Assembly (NCBI GenBank): GCA_003151115.1
Contig: PLWS01000002.1
Location: 558,001-622,000 of the forward strand
Length of the DNA stretch: 64,000 nucleotides
From: Vulcanimicrobiota bacterium
Lineage (GTDB): Bacteria; Vulcanimicrobiota; Vulcanimicrobiia; Vulcanimicrobiales; Vulcanimicrobiaceae
Direction of reading: 5' to 3'
In this document: positions 34,402-43,023 of the stretch, piece by piece
Layout of the letters: every line of letters starts with the position of its first letter
Numbering within the stretch: position 1 is the stretch's first letter
The notes under the pieces: model-generated
Told to the model about the DNA's origin: nothing
What the model saw: only the letters and a program-made list of their open reading frames with translations
Databases searched by the model: none
Made by a program: the position numbers and the translations under genes

Positions 34402-35940
34402 TTGAAACGTTTCCTATTACTCGCCTCGTTCGCAGCCGCACTCGGTTCGGCGCTTGCTTTCTCCGGTTCGCCGGCGCACGCAACGCTGATTGCGGCGCGG
34501 GCGACGGCAACGCCCTCTCCCACGCCGGCTCCCATTCCGACGGCCTCGCCCGAGCCGCCTCAGATCGCTATCCCGCGGCTCCAAGCACGGCTGAAGGCTA
34601 ATCCCAACGACCGGGACGCGATGACCGAACTGGCCGGCCAGTTCTTGGGCTTGGGCTCGCCGCAAGCCGCGCAAGCCGCTCTGCAACTCACGCAACACGT
34701 GATGCAGCTGGGCACCAAAACCGCGCAGGTGTACTTCCTCGACGGTAACGCGCAGCTCGCCCTGGGCAATCTGGGCGCAGCGACGGCTGATTTCGAAGCG
34801 GCCTCCAATCTCGAGCCGACCAATCTCGCGGTGCTCGGACAACTCGCGCAGCTGTATCTGCAGGCCAAACCACCGCGTTCGGCTGATGCGGAGCGCCTTG
34901 CAAACCGCGCGGTGACGTTCAACAAGACGGAGCCCCGGGCGTACGTCACGCTGGGCATGGTACTCGCGTCGGAACAGAAATGGGACGACGCACGCAAACA
35001 ATTCGAGCAAGCCTACGTGCTCGACAACAAAGACATCAGTCCGCTGATTCAAGAAGCGCAGACGTGGGTGGCCCAAAACACGCTGCCCAACGCGCTGACG
35101 GCGATCGACCGCGCGATTTCGCTGGATCCGAAAAACGTGCAGGCGCTCGTTTTTCGCGCCGGCGTGCTCGCCAAAGAAAATAACTTCGCGGCATCAGCCC
35201 AGGCGTTCGATGACGCCATTGCAGCCTCGACCAACGACTACGAGAAAGCAACGGTCGTGGTTCAAAAAGCGCTGATGTACGCTAACGCAAAACAGCCGGC
35301 GCAGGCCCAAGGCGTCTACGAGACCGCTTTCAAGCAGTATCCGACGATTTCGAGTCTGCACACCGCATACGGCGAGTATTGGATGACAAACCGCCAGCCG
35401 GGCCGCGCAGAACAGCAGTTCTTGCAGGCCGTGCGGATCGACAGGAATGATACGAGCGCGCTGATCGACCTGGCGCAGCTGAAAATGGGCCAAAACAAAC
35501 CGGCCGATGCGGCGCTCTATCTCAAGCAGCTCGCGCAAGCCGCTCCAAGCGGACAGACGTTCGCGCTGCTTGGGCAAGCCTACGTTTCCAGCCATCAATA
35601 TGCGTTGGCGCGGGCGGCGTGCGCGCAGTCTTTCCAGATGGCGCGCAATCCAGATACGCTGGCATGCGTCGCGGGCTCGGATTACAGCATGAAGAACTAT
35701 AAGGAGTCGGCGCAACTCTTCACGATTCTCGACACGCAGCTGCGGGGATACATCGATCAGCATCTCGATTATCTCTACATGATGGGTGTTTCGTACACGA
35801 ATACCAAGCAGCCGGCCAAAGCCATCACGTCATACCGGCGCTTGCTAAAGTTGATGAAACCCGGCTCCAAAGAGTACAAGCAGATCCAGGCCAAGGTGGC
35901 AGCGCTTGTGAAGGCAGCGCCGCCGGCGAAGAAACACTAG
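34402..35940 (+). CDS. Secreted tetratricopeptide-repeat protein
   Basis: 512 residues from TTG 34402. A signal peptide (KRFLLLASFAAALGSALAFS) ends at AHA. A Pro/Thr linker (ATPSPTPAPIPTASPEPP) is followed by about twelve TPR units such as QVYFLDGNAQLALGNLGAA, AYVTLGMVLASEQKWDDARK, SALIDLAQLKMGQNKPADAA and YLYMMGVSYTNTKQPAKAI. These helical repeats bind peptides or partner proteins. No catalytic domain. It ends with a basic tail (PPAKKH). Probably a periplasmic assembly scaffold. Confidence 0.8.
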   Translation: MKRFLLLASFAAALGSALAFSGSPAHATLIAARATATPSPTPAPIPTASPEPPQIAIPRLQARLKANPNDRDAMTELAGQFLGLGSPQAAQAALQLTQHVMQLGTKTAQVYFLDGNAQLALGNLGAATADFEAASNLEPTNLAVLGQLAQLYLQAKPPRSADAERLANRAVTFNKTEPRAYVTLGMVLASEQKWDDARKQFEQAYVLDNKDISPLIQEAQTWVAQNTLPNALTAIDRAISLDPKNVQALVFRAGVLAKENNFAASAQAFDDAIAASTNDYEKATVVVQKALMYANAKQPAQAQGVYETAFKQYPTISSLHTAYGEYWMTNRQPGRAEQQFLQAVRIDRNDTSALIDLAQLKMGQNKPADAALYLKQLAQAAPSGQTFALLGQAYVSSHQYALARAACAQSFQMARNPDTLACVAGSDYSMKNYKESAQLFTILDTQLRGYIDQHLDYLYMMGVSYTNTKQPAKAITSYRRLLKLMKPGSKEYKQIQAKVAALVKAAPPAKKH

Positions 35941-35945
35941 ATGGT

Positions 35946-36959
35946 TTGAGAATCGTCTACGACAAGCTCTACGGCGACCACTTACGCGGCATTCCCCATC
36001 CGGAAGCGCCGGGCCGCGTTGAGGCGGTCGCCGATTTTTTACGCCGCAATGGAAAATTCGAAGACGTCATAGCGCCGCGCGATGCGACCGCAGCGGAGAT
36101 CGAGCGCGTGCATGCTTCCGGCTATGTCGATCTGGTGCGCGCCGAAGCCGCCAGCATGGCGGATTTTGCGGGTTATCTCTCTACCGGCGACACGGTCGTC
36201 GACGTCCGCTCTTTTGACGTGGCGCGGCGCGCCGCCGGCGGCGCGGTCGTTGCGATGGAAACCGCGATGCACGAAGGCGGCAGCGCCTTTGCCGTCGTCC
36301 GTCCGCCGGGCCATCACGCCGAAGCACGGCGGGGCATGGGGTTTTGCGTTTTCAACAACGCCGCCATCGCGGCGCGCGCGGCGCAGGCGCAATTCGGAGC
36401 GCGCACGCTGATCGTCGATTTCGATTATCACCACGGCAACGGAACGCAGGCCGTCAGCGGCGCCGGCCTCTCATACGTTTCAACGCATGCGTTTCCGGCA
36501 TATCCCGGTACCGGCGGCCGGGACGAAAATTACGCGCTCCCCAAACGCGATGCGATCGTCAACGTTCCGTTGCCGCCGCACGATTTTGGAACGGAAGCGT
36601 TCGTTGCGCTTTGGGAACGGCTGCTGCCGATCGCGGCTGCACACGTTCGGCCCGACCTGCTGATCGTCAGTGCGGGCTTCGATTATGTCACGGGCGATCC
36701 GGCCGGCGATCTGGGCGTCGACGTTGGGGCCGCGTCGCATCTCGGCGCACTCATCGATCGCGTCGGACGAGAATACTGCGGCGGACGCGTGGCTTACGTC
36801 TTGGAGGGCGGCTATGACTGGGATGCGCTGGCGCGTTCGGTCGCTGCAATCATAGACGCGCACGGCGCGCCGGTAAAGGGCGAAGCGAGCGGTGCGGAAG
36901 ACTCCGCGATTCCGGCTGCGCAGCGCGAGCTGCTCGAAACGATCGAAGCTTTAGACTGA
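35946..36959 (+). CDS. Histone deacetylase-like (acetoin utilisation/APAH-type) hydrolase
   Basis: 337 residues from TTG 35946. The class II HDAC-like fold motifs are VVRPPGHHAEARRGMGFCVF, NNAAIAARAAQAQ, LIVDFDYHHGNGTQAV (zinc ligands Asp and His) and LLIVSAGFDYVTGDPAGDLG. The conserved Tyr region LEGGYDWDALARSV follows. Bacterial members remove acetyl groups from polyamines or protein lysines. Acs, regulated elsewhere by lysine acetylation, is in the same window, but a link is speculative. Its C-terminus overlaps the convergent RseB-like gene by 9 bases. Confidence 0.88.
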   Translation: MRIVYDKLYGDHLRGIPHPEAPGRVEAVADFLRRNGKFEDVIAPRDATAAEIERVHASGYVDLVRAEAASMADFAGYLSTGDTVVDVRSFDVARRAAGGAVVAMETAMHEGGSAFAVVRPPGHHAEARRGMGFCVFNNAAIAARAAQAQFGARTLIVDFDYHHGNGTQAVSGAGLSYVSTHAFPAYPGTGGRDENYALPKRDAIVNVPLPPHDFGTEAFVALWERLLPIAAAHVRPDLLIVSAGFDYVTGDPAGDLGVDVGAASHLGALIDRVGREYCGGRVAYVLEGGYDWDALARSVAAIIDAHGAPVKGEASGAEDSAIPAAQRELLETIEALD

Positions 36960-37913
36960 CGATCCGATGCGCGTCAGTTCGGCCAGCGTGAGCTCGCCGA
37001 CGAGCGCGTAGTGCAGGTTGCCGTCGGTCCACGTCAGCAGTGTCGTCGCTCCGTCGCGCACGTATTGCGCGTCGTGCGACTGAAGTTTGGTGGCATGAAC
37101 GGTGTAGCGGCTCATGTCGACCGCGGCGCCGCGGGCGTTTTCGAAGAGCGAGACCGTGCGCAGTCCGTCCGAATAGAGTAGATGCAAGGTGCGCACGCCC
37201 TTGACGTCGTTCACCTCGCCCGCAACGGGTAAAAATCCATCGGGCAAATATTTCGGACCGAGCGCGCGGAAGCCGGCGGCTTTTACCACCGCCCGCAAAT
37301 CGTTGGACGGAAGGCCCTCGTCCTGTCCGCGCACTTGCTTGAATCCGGCCGGCACTTCGAAGGTCTGATCCGGAATCGCCGGCGTGAAGCGTATCTGTTC
37401 GAAGCGCATCTGGCTGGTGACCGTGCCCGTGGCGCCGAAGCGGTCGCGTTCCAGCACGAGTTTGGTCTGCGCGTCGAGCGAAAGACGAATGACCGTTTCG
37501 CCCGTGTATTTATTTACGAGCAGCACCTGATATGCGCGGCGGCCGGCGACGCTGGTGTCGGGCGCGAGCACGGCATTATAGTTGCGTAGCAGCAGACCGA
37601 AGTTGTCGTCGAGGGCGACCTGGTCGTCCAGCGCGTCGTTGCGCGCGACGACGATGCGGTTGCGGTGCACGTCGACGTTGTATTCCATCGTGCCGCGGCT
37701 GATGATCGAATCACCGTAGAGCGACTCGGGCGCCAAATACCAGCGCCGCGTCCTGTCGGGCGCGCGGTGTTCCACGCGAAAGAGTACGGCGTCGGCGTGG
37801 TTGGTTCCAAAGTCGACGCTTTGAATTTGCCCGATGTACGAATACTTGCTGTAAGCGTCTACAGCTTGCCGCAAGAGCTGCGACGGATCGCTGTGCTGCG
37901 CCGATCCCAGCAA
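36951..37913 (-). CDS. RseB/MucB-like sigma-factor regulatory protein
   Basis: About 320 residues, read from TTG 37913. Upstream in frame the reading continues HKTRALALALTGTLLLGSAQ, an obvious signal peptide, but with no ATG, GTG or TTG, so the true start is unresolved and may be non-canonical. The mature part matches the RseB fold: DAYSKYSYIGQIQSVDF, RTRRWYLAPESLYGDSIISR, a middle barrel, and GFRALGPKYLPDGFLPVAGE. RseB-type proteins shield the anti-sigma factor from proteolysis and sense lipids. It follows the anti-sigma gene and its neighbour order fits rpoE-rseA-rseB. Confidence 0.7.
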   Translation of the reverse strand: MLGSAQHSDPSQLLRQAVDAYSKYSYIGQIQSVDFGTNHADAVLFRVEHRAPDRTRRWYLAPESLYGDSIISRGTMEYNVDVHRNRIVVARNDALDDQVALDDNFGLLLRNYNAVLAPDTSVAGRRAYQVLLVNKYTGETVIRLSLDAQTKLVLERDRFGATGTVTSQMRFEQIRFTPAIPDQTFEVPAGFKQVRGQDEGLPSNDLRAVVKAAGFRALGPKYLPDGFLPVAGEVNDVKGVRTLHLLYSDGLRTVSLFENARGAAVDMSRYTVHATKLQSHDAQYVRDGATTLLTWTDGNLHYALVGELTLAELTRIGSSV

Positions 37914-37950
37914 GAGCGTGCCGGTCAGCGCGAGCGCAAGCGCACGCGTC

Positions 37951-38466
37951 TTATGGATTGGCGTCCGCCGTGTACGACGCGGCTACCGCAACGGCACTCG
38001 GCGCTTTGGGTGCAGCCGACTCGAGGTCGGCCGCGCTCGCCGTCGCCCGATCGTTAAACGGCACCGTGCTGTCGAGGGCGGCGTGGTCTTGCAAATAGTA
38101 GCCCGCATCGATCGGTGCGGGTCCCTGCGGTCCCAGATACGCGGTTCCGAAGTATGCGGCCAGCGCTAATGCCGCGGCGACCGGAAGCGAGACGGCTGGA
38201 CGAAGCCAATTGGCCCAGTTGCCCCACGGCGACGGACGGGCGGCGCGAATGCGTTCCCAGATCTCCGCTTTGACCGACGAGGGCAGCTCGCGCGTGTCCG
38301 ACGCGGCATAAGTCCGCAGCAAGTCGCTCAGCGCCAGCTCGGCGTCGTATTCCGCGCGGCATGCCGGGCATGCCTCGAGGTGCGCGTAAACGTGCGCGTC
38401 TTGTTCGGGAGCGAGCCCTGCGTGCATGTAGTCGATCAATATTTGGTTGTTCAGATGCTCGGTCAT
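37951..38466 (-). CDS. Zinc-binding anti-sigma factor (ZAS, RseA-like)
   Basis: 171 residues from ATG 38466, overlapping the sigma gene by 4 bases (ATGA). The ZAS domain has QDAHVYAHLEACPACRAEY, with His29, Cys33 and Cys36 in the HxxxCxxC arrangement. One membrane span follows (SLPVAAALALAAYFGTAYLG) near residue 100. A periplasmic tail (DAGYYLQDHAALDSTVPFN) ends in Ala-rich sequence. It should hold the RpoE-type sigma factor at the membrane until released by proteolysis. Confidence 0.88.
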   Translation of the reverse strand: MTEHLNNQILIDYMHAGLAPEQDAHVYAHLEACPACRAEYDAELALSDLLRTYAASDTRELPSSVKAEIWERIRAARPSPWGNWANWLRPAVSLPVAAALALAAYFGTAYLGPQGPAPIDAGYYLQDHAALDSTVPFNDRATASAADLESAAPKAPSAVAVAASYTADANP

Positions 38467-39035
38467 GATTTTTGTTGCTCCATTTGTCTCTGTACGAGTC
38501 TGCGAAGTAGCGCTCTGGCACGGTGGAGTCTCGAGCGGACCGTTCCTATCGAGCACCCCATGATTTCGGCGATTTCCTGATAACTGTACTCCTCGATGTC
38601 CGCGAGCACGATGACCTGGCGTTGATCTCCCGAGAGCTGTTCGAGCGACCGCGCAAGCGGCTCGCTCAGCTGGCCCTCGACGTATTCTTCGATGGGCGAT
38701 ACGGCCAGGGGGCGTTCCCCCGCGAATTCCTGGGGAGCGTTGTCCTCGGGAATCTCTTCCTGATAACGTCCCTTGCGGCGGCGAAGTTCGTCCCGGTGAA
38801 GATTCGTGACGATCCGGTAGATCCAGGACAAGAAGGACGTCCCAGGCTGAAATGACCGCCAGGCCCGGTAGACCCGGATAAAGGCCTCCTGGGTGAGGTC
38901 CCGCGCATCCGCCTCGTTGTGGGTCAGCCGGAAGGCGAAATTATACGTCGCTTTGCCGTATTGCTCGATCGCACGCTCGAGAAAGGCCGACTGTTCCGGG
39001 GTCGGCGGCGCAACCGGTTTTCGCGGGACTCCCAT
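38463..39035 (-). CDS. RpoE-type (ECF) RNA polymerase sigma factor
   Basis: 190 residues from ATG 39035. Region 2 is AFLERAIEQYGKATYNFAFR, LTHNEADARDLTQEAFIRVY and WIYRIVTNLHRDELRRRK; the linker is acidic; region 4 is LSGDQRQVIVLADIEEYSYQ and EIAEIMGCSIGTVRSRLHRA. It directs RNA polymerase to envelope or oxidative stress promoters. A frame extension upstream to 39407 is Arg-rich and not credible. The coupled anti-sigma gene follows. Confidence 0.93.
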   Translation of the reverse strand: MGVPRKPVAPPTPEQSAFLERAIEQYGKATYNFAFRLTHNEADARDLTQEAFIRVYRAWRSFQPGTSFLSWIYRIVTNLHRDELRRRKGRYQEEIPEDNAPQEFAGERPLAVSPIEEYVEGQLSEPLARSLEQLSGDQRQVIVLADIEEYSYQEIAEIMGCSIGTVRSRLHRARALLRRLVQRQMEQQKS

Positions 39036-39157
39036 CGTGCCTCGTTTTACCCGTACGCTTGCTTTAGGCCCTGTGCAGGCGGTGGCAGGCTGCCGCTTGT
39101 CCGGGCCGACCGCTGCGCGCTGGGTACCTTCATAGATGCTATGGCGCGAGAGAAACG

Positions 39158-40039
39158 ATGCGAGTGATTCGGGCGGAGCAGCTGACCCGCTCCGGCGATA
39201 CATCGCATGCGGAGCTGGCGCGCCGGTGCATTCATTCCGCCCGCTGTGAAATCGCCGGCGTCGTGATGGAGTTGCGGACCGATATCGCCGAAGTGGCGCG
39301 CCTCTTCGCGTTGCGTTATGCTGATCACGCCGCGCAGCGCGAACCCGATTTCCATTATTACGTCTCGACGGCGCGCGCGGGATATGCATTTTGGTCGGAT
39401 CACGCACCGTCCTGGCGCTGGACGCAAGGGTTGCTTCCGGCGGACGCGATCGTATTTCTGGCCGATGCGGTCATCGTTTCGGCGATCATCCGCTACGACT
39501 CCGAGATCGCTTCAATACATGCCGCGGCGCTGGAATTCCAGGATACCGCGATTGCGATCGCGGGAAATTCAGGCGCCGCGAAGACGAGCGCCATGCTGGC
39601 ATGCGTGCGGCGCGGTATGCGCGTCTACTCCGACGAGCGCGCGCTGATTCGCGAAAACACCGTTTATCCGTTCTTGCGGCGCTCCTCGGTGCGCGCCGCC
39701 GGCGCGCGGTTACTGCTGGCCGATCGCGATGCCGCGCTCGATCCGCCCGAACTTTCGGTGAAAATGTGTTTTGGATCCGAGGCCGTCGCCGAACCGCGTC
39801 CGCTCGGCGCGCTCTTCGTGATTGCCGGTTCGGGCGGTTCGGCTTCGCTCGAGCATATCGACGCTGCCGCCGCGCTGCCGGCGATCACGCGTTGGTTCGA
39901 GGCGCGCGGCGACCTGATGGATCGCGTCACGCGCGCGATCGCGCTGCTGCGGCGCGTGCACTGCTTCTGGCTCGTGCTGGGATCGCCCGACGAAACGGCC
40001 GTCGCAATCGCCTACGCCGTAACGATGCTGGCGCAATGA
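39158..40039 (+). CDS. HPr kinase-like P-loop protein
   Basis: 293 residues. The Walker A motif IAIAGNSGAAKTSAMLACV lies at about residues 133-147, followed by VYSDERALIREN, resembling the D of Walker B. The fold matches the HprK/P-like Ser kinase family (AGxSGxGKSTxA) seen as stand-alone proteins in PqqD-linked and capsule loci, which lack the N-terminal domain of real HprK. No HPr or phosphotransferase gene is in the window, so a role in carbon control is unlikely. Substrate unknown. The following gene overlaps it by 4 bases. Confidence 0.6.
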   Translation: MRVIRAEQLTRSGDTSHAELARRCIHSARCEIAGVVMELRTDIAEVARLFALRYADHAAQREPDFHYYVSTARAGYAFWSDHAPSWRWTQGLLPADAIVFLADAVIVSAIIRYDSEIASIHAAALEFQDTAIAIAGNSGAAKTSAMLACVRRGMRVYSDERALIRENTVYPFLRRSSVRAAGARLLLADRDAALDPPELSVKMCFGSEAVAEPRPLGALFVIAGSGGSASLEHIDAAAALPAITRWFEARGDLMDRVTRAIALLRRVHCFWLVLGSPDETAVAIAYAVTMLAQ

Positions 40040-40332
40040 GCCATCTGCGGGCGCGTTTTCTCTTTGCCGTGATTGTCGCTGCCGACGTCACCATCATTCT
40101 GAGCGGGATCCCTCTGCTGCGCTACACGTATTTGGCTGTCCAGCAGCGCGCGGGCGACATTCCGCTGCTCGTGCAGCTTCTGGTCGCGAATATGTCGCTG
40201 CTGCTGCTCGTGACTGCCGCGATGTCCGCCTGCGGAATGCTGGGAGCGTGCGCCGTGCGCGGTGCGCTTAGGTACTCCCCCAGATTTTCCGCACGACCCA
40301 TCCAAGCGTCACAAACGAGATACCGGCGATAA
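40036..40332 (+). CDS. Small two-span membrane protein
   Basis: 98 residues from ATG 40036, overlapping the kinase-like gene's stop (ATGA). Hydrophobic stretches FLFAVIVAADVTIILSGIP and MSLLLLVTAAMSACGML flank a polar loop; the C-terminus is Arg-rich (RYSPRFSARPIQASQ). Its last 65 bases overlap the end of the convergent SCO1-like gene. It is translationally coupled to the kinase-like protein, suggesting a shared role. Confidence 0.5.
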   Translation: MSHLRARFLFAVIVAADVTIILSGIPLLRYTYLAVQQRAGDIPLLVQLLVANMSLLLLVTAAMSACGMLGACAVRGALRYSPRFSARPIQASQTRYRR

Positions 40333-41215
40333 TCAAAAACAAGACCGTCTCCAGCGCAACGATTCCCGCGAACTGATTTCCGCCGCATAGCGCGGTGACG
40401 CCGGCGATCAGCCAGAGCTGAAAGCGCCCGAACGGGCTGGCGGCCATGCCTGCAAGGTGCCGGGCCTGCGCGGCGAGCGAATCCGGCGTAAAACCTGAAG
40501 TCTGTAAGATTTGCGCGACGCGCCCATCCGGCGAAGCCAAGAAGACCTTGTCGCTGTGGATGAAGCTGGCGTCGCCGTTTTGCAGCGACGTGATGCCGAA
40601 TTGATCGAGCAGCGCCGCGATATCGTGCGGCTGGCCGGTCAGCACCGAGATCGAAGCCGGATTCATATGGAAGAGCCGCGCGTAGCGCGCCAGGACGACG
40701 GGCGAGTCGTACATCGGATCGATCGTGATCAAGTAGAGATGGAAGCGGTCCGTCCCCAGTTGTTTTTGCATGGCAACGAATTTTGCAGCGATCAGCGGGC
40801 ACTCGTCTCTGCACCGCGTGAAGATGAAGCTGGTCATCGTGACGCCGTGAAACGCTGCCAGGTCCACCAACTGACCGCGCTGATCGACGAGCTTCGTCTG
40901 CGGCAACTTCGAGCCGATGTCCAGCGCGATGACTTTGCCCGTTTGCGGAAGGCCGGCAACAAACGGCCCGGCGAGCGCCGCGTCATACCAACGCCACGGA
41001 CGCGTCGTCTCGTCAATGAATCCGTCGATGCCGTCGCCGCCGGTAAGAGTCAGGTGCGGTTCGATCCGGTACGCGCGCGTCGCCGCGGGCAGCATCCCGG
41101 TTACGGCTTCGTTCCGGATGATTGCCGTATTCTTCGACGTAACCGCCAGCACAGTACCGTGCACCGGTATGACGGTCAAGAGAGCGGCAACCACCATCCC
41201 GGCAAAAGCCGTCAC
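40268..41215 (-). CDS. SCO1/SenC-like copper-binding protein
   Basis: 315 residues. The N-terminal signal (AFAGMVVAALLTVIPVHG) leads to the thioredoxin-like SCO fold with FIFTRCRDECPLIAAKF (Cys135 and Cys139 in CxxxC) and His220 in DASFIHSDKVFL, the three copper ligands. A domain before it (ITTP-like PHLTLTGGDGIDGFIDE) and a C-terminal membrane span (GIVALETVLFLIIAGISFVT) are extra. SCO proteins deliver copper to cytochrome oxidase CuA or act as thiol reductants. It closes the long minus-strand operon, 4 bases after the His-rich gene. Confidence 0.85.
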   Translation of the reverse strand: MTAFAGMVVAALLTVIPVHGTVLAVTSKNTAIIRNEAVTGMLPAATRAYRIEPHLTLTGGDGIDGFIDETTRPWRWYDAALAGPFVAGLPQTGKVIALDIGSKLPQTKLVDQRGQLVDLAAFHGVTMTSFIFTRCRDECPLIAAKFVAMQKQLGTDRFHLYLITIDPMYDSPVVLARYARLFHMNPASISVLTGQPHDIAALLDQFGITSLQNGDASFIHSDKVFLASPDGRVAQILQTSGFTPDSLAAQARHLAGMAASPFGRFQLWLIAGVTALCGGNQFAGIVALETVLFLIIAGISFVTLGWVVRKIWGST

Positions 41216-41219
41216 TGCA

Positions 41220-41978
41220 TTAGTCCCCTAGCGGGAACGTGTAATTCGGCGGCGGGACGATCGGCGTCCCGACTTCCAAAACGATCTGCTGATGGGCGCG
41301 AAGCGGAATCGAAGCGAGATCGCCGCTATATTGCGAGCCGTTGACATATGCGGTCACGGGGCCTTTGAACGGGCCGACTTGGTTGCGGCTGAGCGGCTGT
41401 CCCCAGATGTCGAAGAAGTTTCCGAGCGTGTAGTTTCCGCCGTTGGGGGAGACGACGCTGCCCGCTTCGACGTGAATGATGCCACTCGGATCGTGCGTAT
41501 GAATCCAGTACAGACAGCCTTGCGTGGGCGAAGTCGAGGCCATCCCCAGATATGGGGGCACCTGAACCTGGACGCCGTGATTGAAGATTGCGAGATGCGT
41601 GTGCACGTGCAGCACGGCCGCTTCGGACGTGTCGCACGGAATGTTGTCGACGGGCAGGCTTCGGCCGCCCACGATGGTGTCGCCGATAAAACCGTGCGCC
41701 GGATCGGGAGTGGGAAAGACTCGTTTGCCGAGCGCGGCGCCGTCCTTCAATTGAATCGATTTGCCGCTCGCGCTGGGGCCCGGCGTGGGCGTGGAGGTGA
41801 CGAAACCTTGTTGCGCGTTGCGTTTCGAGTTTTGGAGTGCCGTCATGATGCCGAACCCGACGAAAACAAGCACGATAACGACGGCGAGTCCGATATAGAC
41901 GGGCACCATGGGATCGCGGCGCGGCGGCGGAGCCGAACCTCCGCGCTGCTGACGGCGGCGATCTGCGCGAGAACTCAT
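41220..41978 (-). CDS. Membrane-anchored His-rich metal-binding candidate
   Basis: 252 residues. One membrane span (VYIGLAVVIVLVFVGFGIMT) follows a basic start; a linker leads to a domain with clustered histidines: VLHVHTHLAIFNHGVQVQVP and CLYWIHTHDPSGIIHVEAG. The His and Cys positions look like a metal site, with the HTHL and IHTHD pairs being most striking. No family name is certain. It overlaps hldD by 4 bases and precedes the SCO gene, so belongs to the redox-metal operon. Copper or another soft metal is inferred from context. Confidence 0.6.
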   Translation of the reverse strand: MSSRADRRRQQRGGSAPPPRRDPMVPVYIGLAVVIVLVFVGFGIMTALQNSKRNAQQGFVTSTPTPGPSASGKSIQLKDGAALGKRVFPTPDPAHGFIGDTIVGGRSLPVDNIPCDTSEAAVLHVHTHLAIFNHGVQVQVPPYLGMASTSPTQGCLYWIHTHDPSGIIHVEAGSVVSPNGGNYTLGNFFDIWGQPLSRNQVGPFKGPVTAYVNGSQYSGDLASIPLRAHQQIVLEVGTPIVPPPNYTFPLGD

Positions 41979-43006
41979 GCGCTGCGATTAAGTGCGGCGG
42001 ACGATTCGGCCTGCGCCGGATCGAGCCCGCGGCCGGGCAGCAAGTAGTTGGAAACGTAGTCGTCGACGGCACGATCGAGTGCGGTGACCGGATGCTCGTA
42101 ACCGGCGGCGCGCAACCGGTCGATCGTCGCGCAGGTGCAGTATTGGTATTTGTCGCGCAGTTCGCCCGGCATGTCGACGAACTCAATGCGTTCGGGCACG
42201 CGGAGCGACCGGAAAATCGGCCGCACGAGATCGATCCACGTATGGGCCTGTCCGGAGCCGAGGTTGAAGATGCCGAACGCCTGACGATCGGCAAGGTGCA
42301 GCGTCATCTCGGCCGCGTCTTTGACGTAGAGAAAATCGCGCCGCTGTTCGCCGTCGCGGTACTCGCTGCGGTAACTCTTGAACAGCCGGATGCTGCCGGT
42401 CTCCTGGATTTGGCGGTATGCTTTGTCGACCAAGCTGCGCATGTCGCCCTTGTGCTGTTCGTTCGGACCGAAGACGTTGAAGTATTTGAGCCCCGTGATC
42501 TTGCCGAGCCAGCCGTTGTCGCGCGCGAAAAGATCGAAGCGGTGCTTCGAATACGCATACATGTTCAGCGGCCGCAGTGCATCGAGTTCGCCATCGTCGC
42601 GCAGGTTGCGCTCGAGCCCGCCATAAGTTGCCGCAGAGGACGCGTAAACGAATCGCACGCCATGCTCGATTGCCCACTGCGCCAAATGTTTGGTGTACTC
42701 GTAGTTATTGCGCATCAGGAAAGCGGTGTCGGTTTCCGTGGTAGACGAGCAAGCGCCTAGATGCAGCAGCGTGCCGACGCCGTCGAAATCGCCGGGCTGG
42801 CTCTGCAGCGCGGATTCGAAATCGCCGGCGTCCATGTAGTCGCGGTAGCGCAGCGGGACGAGATTCTTCCACTTTTCGGATTGGTCGAGCCGGTCGACGA
42901 TCAGGACGTCGTCGATGCCGCGCAGGTTGAGCGCCCAAACGAGCGCGCTGCCGATGAATCCGGCGCCGCCCGTAACCACGATGCGCCCGCGGCCGAGAAA
43001 GTGCAT
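41975..43006 (-). CDS. hldD: ADP-L-glycero-D-manno-heptose-6-epimerase
   Basis: About 343 residues from ATG 43006. Short-chain dehydrogenase/epimerase fold with NADP site RIVVTGGAGFIGSALVWALN, YASSAATYGG, catalytic LNMYAYSKHRFDLFARD and FFNVFGPNE-like LKYFNVFGPNEQHKGDM. HldD makes the heptose of LPS inner core, so the organism should have an outer membrane with LPS. It sits oddly inside a metal-related operon, 17 bases after the permease gene. The frame extension to 43054 is not needed. Confidence 0.92.
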   Translation of the reverse strand: MHFLGRGRIVVTGGAGFIGSALVWALNLRGIDDVLIVDRLDQSEKWKNLVPLRYRDYMDAGDFESALQSQPGDFDGVGTLLHLGACSSTTETDTAFLMRNNYEYTKHLAQWAIEHGVRFVYASSAATYGGLERNLRDDGELDALRPLNMYAYSKHRFDLFARDNGWLGKITGLKYFNVFGPNEQHKGDMRSLVDKAYRQIQETGSIRLFKSYRSEYRDGEQRRDFLYVKDAAEMTLHLADRQAFGIFNLGSGQAHTWIDLVRPIFRSLRVPERIEFVDMPGELRDKYQYCTCATIDRLRAAGYEHPVTALDRAVDDYVSNYLLPGRGLDPAQAESSAALNRSA

Positions 43007-43023
43007 CGGGTTAACGTTTGCCG

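Noticed and set aside
34402-36959. TPR and deacetylase genes as a secretion system
   Set aside because: No secretion ATPase, secretin or needle genes are near; a general scaffold role is the safer reading.
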